From JAZRGE01 sp045644025 (GTDB taxonomy: Bacteria > Bacillota > Clostridia > Oscillospirales > Acutalibacteraceae): DNA of 8,618 bases. Where the stretch lies: NCBI GenBank assembly GCA_045644025.1, contig JAZRGE010000083.1:1-8618 (forward strand), written 5' to 3'. Below the pieces are notes generated by a model, which was not told where the DNA came from, searched no databases, and saw only the letters and a list, made by a program, of their open reading frames with translations. A program made the translations under genes and the position numbers. Below, piece after piece: positions 6,390 to 8,618 of this stretch (the first letter of the stretch is position 1; each line of letters starts with the position of its first letter).

Positions 6390-7106
6390 TTATTTTTTCC
6401 TTTTTCTTTTCACAGGGTTGGCGTTTGGCTTTCTCTTATAGGATGCCACAAAATCTTCCCATTCCTGCTCGGTATAGATTCCTTTTTCCTTTGTCTCTAA
6501 AAACTTCGAATAAACTTCTTCCAGCACGGCATTATACCTGGCTTTATCGGCACATGTTTCCATTGCACCGAGAATCGATTGGCAGAGCGAGCAGAAAACC
6601 AGCACCGCACCGGGCACGGCAAAGCACCAGATAAATCTTTCCTTGCCTCCATCGAAATAATTAACGCTGTTCCTGGCAGCATAAAACAAAAAGACGCATA
6701 TCGCAACACAAACAGCCGATGCAACAACCGCACCGATTATATTAAATATAGGGCTGGGGTTTTCTTTTTGCTTAATAAAGGTGAGAGCAAACCCGAGAGA
6801 ACATAAACCGAGCGAGACCGAAACTGCCAAAATAGCACCCTTGAGTTCGGCTATAGCCTTTGCAATCTCACCGGCATCGCCCGTGTAGGAATGAGAACCT
6901 GCAAGCTCTGTGGCCGCACCGCCTATAAACAGCAAAGACATAACAGCAAAAACAACAAAAGAAACCAGCTTACCCCACCAGCATAAGCGATAATACCATC
7001 GCTGGCTGATCACATCGGAATTTTTGCCGTTCACGATTCGGTATTCTCTCGCATCTTCCCTGGCCAAAGCAACAATATTCGAATAAAGGCCCTTTTTTCT
7101 AAGCAT
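6390..7106 (-). CDS. Hypothetical four-helix membrane protein
   Basis: I do not recognise this 238-residue protein. It has a polar N-terminus of about 45 residues with several Arg/Lys, then four clear membrane segments near 47-66, 89-111, 119-143 and 158-181, and a C-terminal tail of about 55 residues. The tail holds a charged helix-like stretch (NAVLEEVYSKFLETKEK, 192-208) and ends in a very basic KRKRKK. By the positive-inside rule both termini are probably cytoplasmic. No catalytic motif or signal peptide is visible. The start is supported by AAAGGA eight bases before the ATG and a strong promoter at 7149-7177. It is the first gene of the unit with uvrC and a bofA-like gene; the 12-base gap to uvrC implies co-transcription, but the neighbours do not suggest a common function. 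Confidence 0.8.
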   Translation of the reverse strand: MLRKKGLYSNIVALAREDAREYRIVNGKNSDVISQRWYYRLCWWGKLVSFVVFAVMSLLFIGGAATELAGSHSYTGDAGEIAKAIAELKGAILAVSVSLGLCSLGFALTFIKQKENPSPIFNIIGAVVASAVCVAICVFLFYAARNSVNYFDGGKERFIWCFAVPGAVLVFCSLCQSILGAMETCADKARYNAVLEEVYSKFLETKEKGIYTEQEWEDFVASYKRKPNANPVKRKRKK

Positions 7107-7148
7107 TTTTAGTGTCCTTTCGGCATATACGATAGATTATTTATAAAA

Positions 7149-7177
7149 ATTTTATCATTTTTCGGTGTATCTGTCAA
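7149..7177 (-). promoter_or_regulatory. Strong promoter of the membrane protein-uvrC-bofA-like operon
   Basis: On the minus strand a perfect TTGACA -35 box (7172-7177) and TAAAAT -10 box (7149-7154) are 17 bp apart. The leader to the ATG at 7106 is about 35 nt. The -35 box is 12 bp from the -35 box of the divergent guaB promoter. Confidence 0.82.
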
Positions 7178-7194
7178 CCGCAAAACGGGTTGAC
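7173..7194. promoter_or_regulatory. Inverted repeat spanning the two back-to-back -35 boxes
   Basis: GTCAACC (7173-7179) and GGTTGAC (7188-7194) are exact reverse complements around an 8-bp centre. Part of the symmetry follows from two TTGAC-type -35 boxes pointing away from each other, but the arms extend two bases beyond the shared TTGAC. It could be an operator or simply paired promoters. Confidence 0.4.
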
Positions 7195-7218
7195 TTTTGG
7201 TGAGATTTGGAGTAAAAT
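7190..7218 (+). promoter_or_regulatory. Promoter of guaB
   Basis: TTGACT (7190-7195) and TAAAAT (7213-7218) are 17 bp apart. The leader is only about 35 nt and has AAGGAG (7244-7249) nine bases before the ATG at 7259, leaving no room for a purine riboswitch between promoter and start. Confidence 0.8.
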
Positions 7219-7258
7219 CAATCTAATAAATAAAATCAACAAAAAGGAGTTGTTGTAA

Positions 7259-8618
7259 ATGGCTTACTATTTCGAAGAACCCTCCCGCACTTTCAGTGAA
7301 TATCTGCTTGTGCCCGGTTATTCTTCCGCTCAGTGTCTGCCTGCTAATGTTTCTCTTAAGACCCCTTTGGTGAAGTTCAAGAAGGGCGAAGAAAGCGCTA
7401 TCACTATGAACATCCCCATGGTCTCTGCCATTATGCAGTCGGTTTCCGATGATCGTATGGCTGTTGCCCTTGCCAAAGAAGGCGGTATTTCCTTCATATA
7501 TGGCTCTCAGTCCATCGAGGATGAGGCCGCTATGGTTGCAAGAGTTAAGGCTTATAAGGCCGGCTTTGTTAAGAGTGATTCCAACATTAAGCCTGATCAG
7601 ACCTTGGCCGATATCCTTGAGCTGAAGGAAAAGACAGGCCACTCCACCGTTGCCGTTACAGACGATGGCACACCCACAGGCAAGCTGCTCGGCATTGTCA
7701 CCGGCAGGGATTATCGCGTAAGCCGTATGTCCCCCGAAACAAAGGTCGAGGAATTTATGACTCCTTTTGAAAATCTTATTTGTGCAAAGGATGGCGTTTC
7801 CCTTAAGGATGCCAACAACATCATTTGGGACAACAAGCTGAACTCTCTGCCCATTATCGATGAGGATCAGCACCTTTGCCATATGGTGTTCCGCAAAGAC
7901 TACGATTCCCACAAATCCAACCCTATGGAGCTTCTGGATGCCAATAAGCGCTATGTTGTTGGTGCAGGTATCAACACCCGCGACTACGCTGAGCGCGTTC
8001 CCGCCCTTGTGGAAGCCGGAGCCGACGTTCTTTGTATCGACTCCTCCGAAGGCTTCTCCGAATGGCAGAAGCTCACAATTGATTTCATCCGCGAGAAATA
8101 CGGCGACACCGTTAAGGTTGGTGCCGGCAACGTTGTTGATCGCGAAGGCTTCCTTTATCTTGCAGAATGCGGCGCCGACTTTATCAAGGTTGGTATCGGC
8201 GGCGGTTCTATCTGCATCACCCGCGAACAGAAAGGTATCGGCCGCGGTCAGGCCACAGCCCTTATCGATGTTTGCGCTGCCAGAGATGAATATTTTGAAA
8301 AGACCGGCGTTTATATCCCCGTTTGCTCAGACGGTGGTATCGTTCACGATCACCACATCACCTTAGCACTTGCTATGGGCGCTGACTTTATGATGTTAGG
8401 TCGCTATTTTGCTCGTTTTGATGAAAGCCCGACAAATAAAATCAATATTAACGGTAACTACTATAAGGAATATTGGGGCGAAGGCTCTAACCGTGCACGC
8501 AACTGGCAGCGTTACGATATGGGCGGCGCAGCTAAGCTTTCCTTCGTTGAAGGCGTTGACAGCTACGTTCCTTACGCAGGTTCTCTCCACGACAACCTCG
8601 CCGTTACCCTCAGCAAGG
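7259..8618 (+). CDS. guaB: IMP dehydrogenase (partial, C-terminus outside window)
   Basis: This enzyme oxidises IMP to XMP with NAD, the committed step of guanine nucleotide synthesis in the cytosol. The 453 visible codons contain the whole catalytic core; about 50 residues remain beyond the window if the protein is the usual 500 or so. The barrel is interrupted by a CBS-pair module at roughly 100-220 (for example VTDDGTPTGKLLGIVTGRDY and LNSLPIID). Key residues are Asp261 (CIDSSEG), the catalytic loop GGGSICITREQKG with Cys319, Asp358 (SDGG), and the mobile flap NWQRYD with the Arg418-Tyr419 pair. All these numbers equal those used for the Tritrichomonas foetus enzyme, as do Arg241 and Trp269, which hold the NAD adenine there. 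Lys310 and Glu431 match positions tied to mycophenolic-acid resistance. Codon use is rich in GCC, GGC and CGC with many GTT and CTT, consistent with high expression. Confidence 0.98.
   Translation, partial: MAYYFEEPSRTFSEYLLVPGYSSAQCLPANVSLKTPLVKFKKGEESAITMNIPMVSAIMQSVSDDRMAVALAKEGGISFIYGSQSIEDEAAMVARVKAYKAGFVKSDSNIKPDQTLADILELKEKTGHSTVAVTDDGTPTGKLLGIVTGRDYRVSRMSPETKVEEFMTPFENLICAKDGVSLKDANNIIWDNKLNSLPIIDEDQHLCHMVFRKDYDSHKSNPMELLDANKRYVVGAGINTRDYAERVPALVEAGADVLCIDSSEGFSEWQKLTIDFIREKYGDTVKVGAGNVVDREGFLYLAECGADFIKVGIGGGSICITREQKGIGRGQATALIDVCAARDEYFEKTGVYIPVCSDGGIVHDHHITLALAMGADFMMLGRYFARFDESPTNKININGNYYKEYWGEGSNRARNWQRYDMGGAAKLSFVEGVDSYVPYAGSLHDNLAVTLSK

Noticed and set aside
7219..7258. Possible purine or guanidine riboswitch ahead of guaB
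   Set aside because: The promoter leaves a leader of only about 35 bases, too short for a purine riboswitch aptamer plus expression platform.
7223..7912. 229-residue open frame on the minus strand within guaB
   Set aside because: It lies fully antisense to an unmistakable IMP dehydrogenase whose motifs run in unbroken register; it has no ribosome binding site and its sequence fits no family I know.

Overview
The window looks like chromosomal DNA from an anaerobic Firmicute of the Clostridia, probably a gut Oscillospiraceae/Ruminococcaceae-type lineage. The evidence is a BofA-like small membrane protein (a family centred on spore-forming Firmicutes), AGGAGG-type ribosome binding sites, AT-rich spacers with near-consensus sigma-A promoters, and intrinsic terminators with short stems and T tracts. 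The lineage call is inference. There are no tRNA, rRNA, CRISPR or insertion-sequence features. It holds eight protein genes (two cut by the window edges) in four transcription units.

Region 1 (1-1880) looks like the edge of a cell-surface polysaccharide locus. A membrane acyltransferase of family 3 (1-530, minus strand, C-terminus outside the window) is divergent from a two-domain enzyme (711-1844, plus strand). That enzyme joins an N-terminal short-chain dehydrogenase/reductase to a C-terminal cytidylyltransferase of the glycerol-3-phosphate type, so it probably makes a CDP-activated alditol. The 180-bp spacer has two divergent promoters with identical hexamers and 17-bp spacers, plus dyads that could bind a shared regulator. 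A bidirectional terminator (1851-1880) closes the unit.

Region 2 (1883-4188, minus strand) is a two-gene operon. A DUF3737 protein with a strict 19-residue solenoid repeat comes first, and a MATE efflux transporter follows, with an ATGA stop/start overlap.

Region 3 (4197-7177, minus strand) is an operon of a four-helix membrane protein of unknown function, the excision nuclease subunit UvrC, and a BofA-like protein, ending in an intrinsic terminator. Its strong promoter lies back to back with that of region 4.

Region 4 (7190-8618, plus strand) is guaB, IMP dehydrogenase, missing about its last 50 residues. The protein can be numbered without a gap against the well-studied enzyme of the protozoan Tritrichomonas foetus: the catalytic Cys, Asp and Arg/Tyr residues and the residues linked to mycophenolic-acid resistance fall at the same numbers. 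This is the most striking observation in the window. The second is the reductase-cytidylyltransferase fusion. I saw no clear defence or mobile system.
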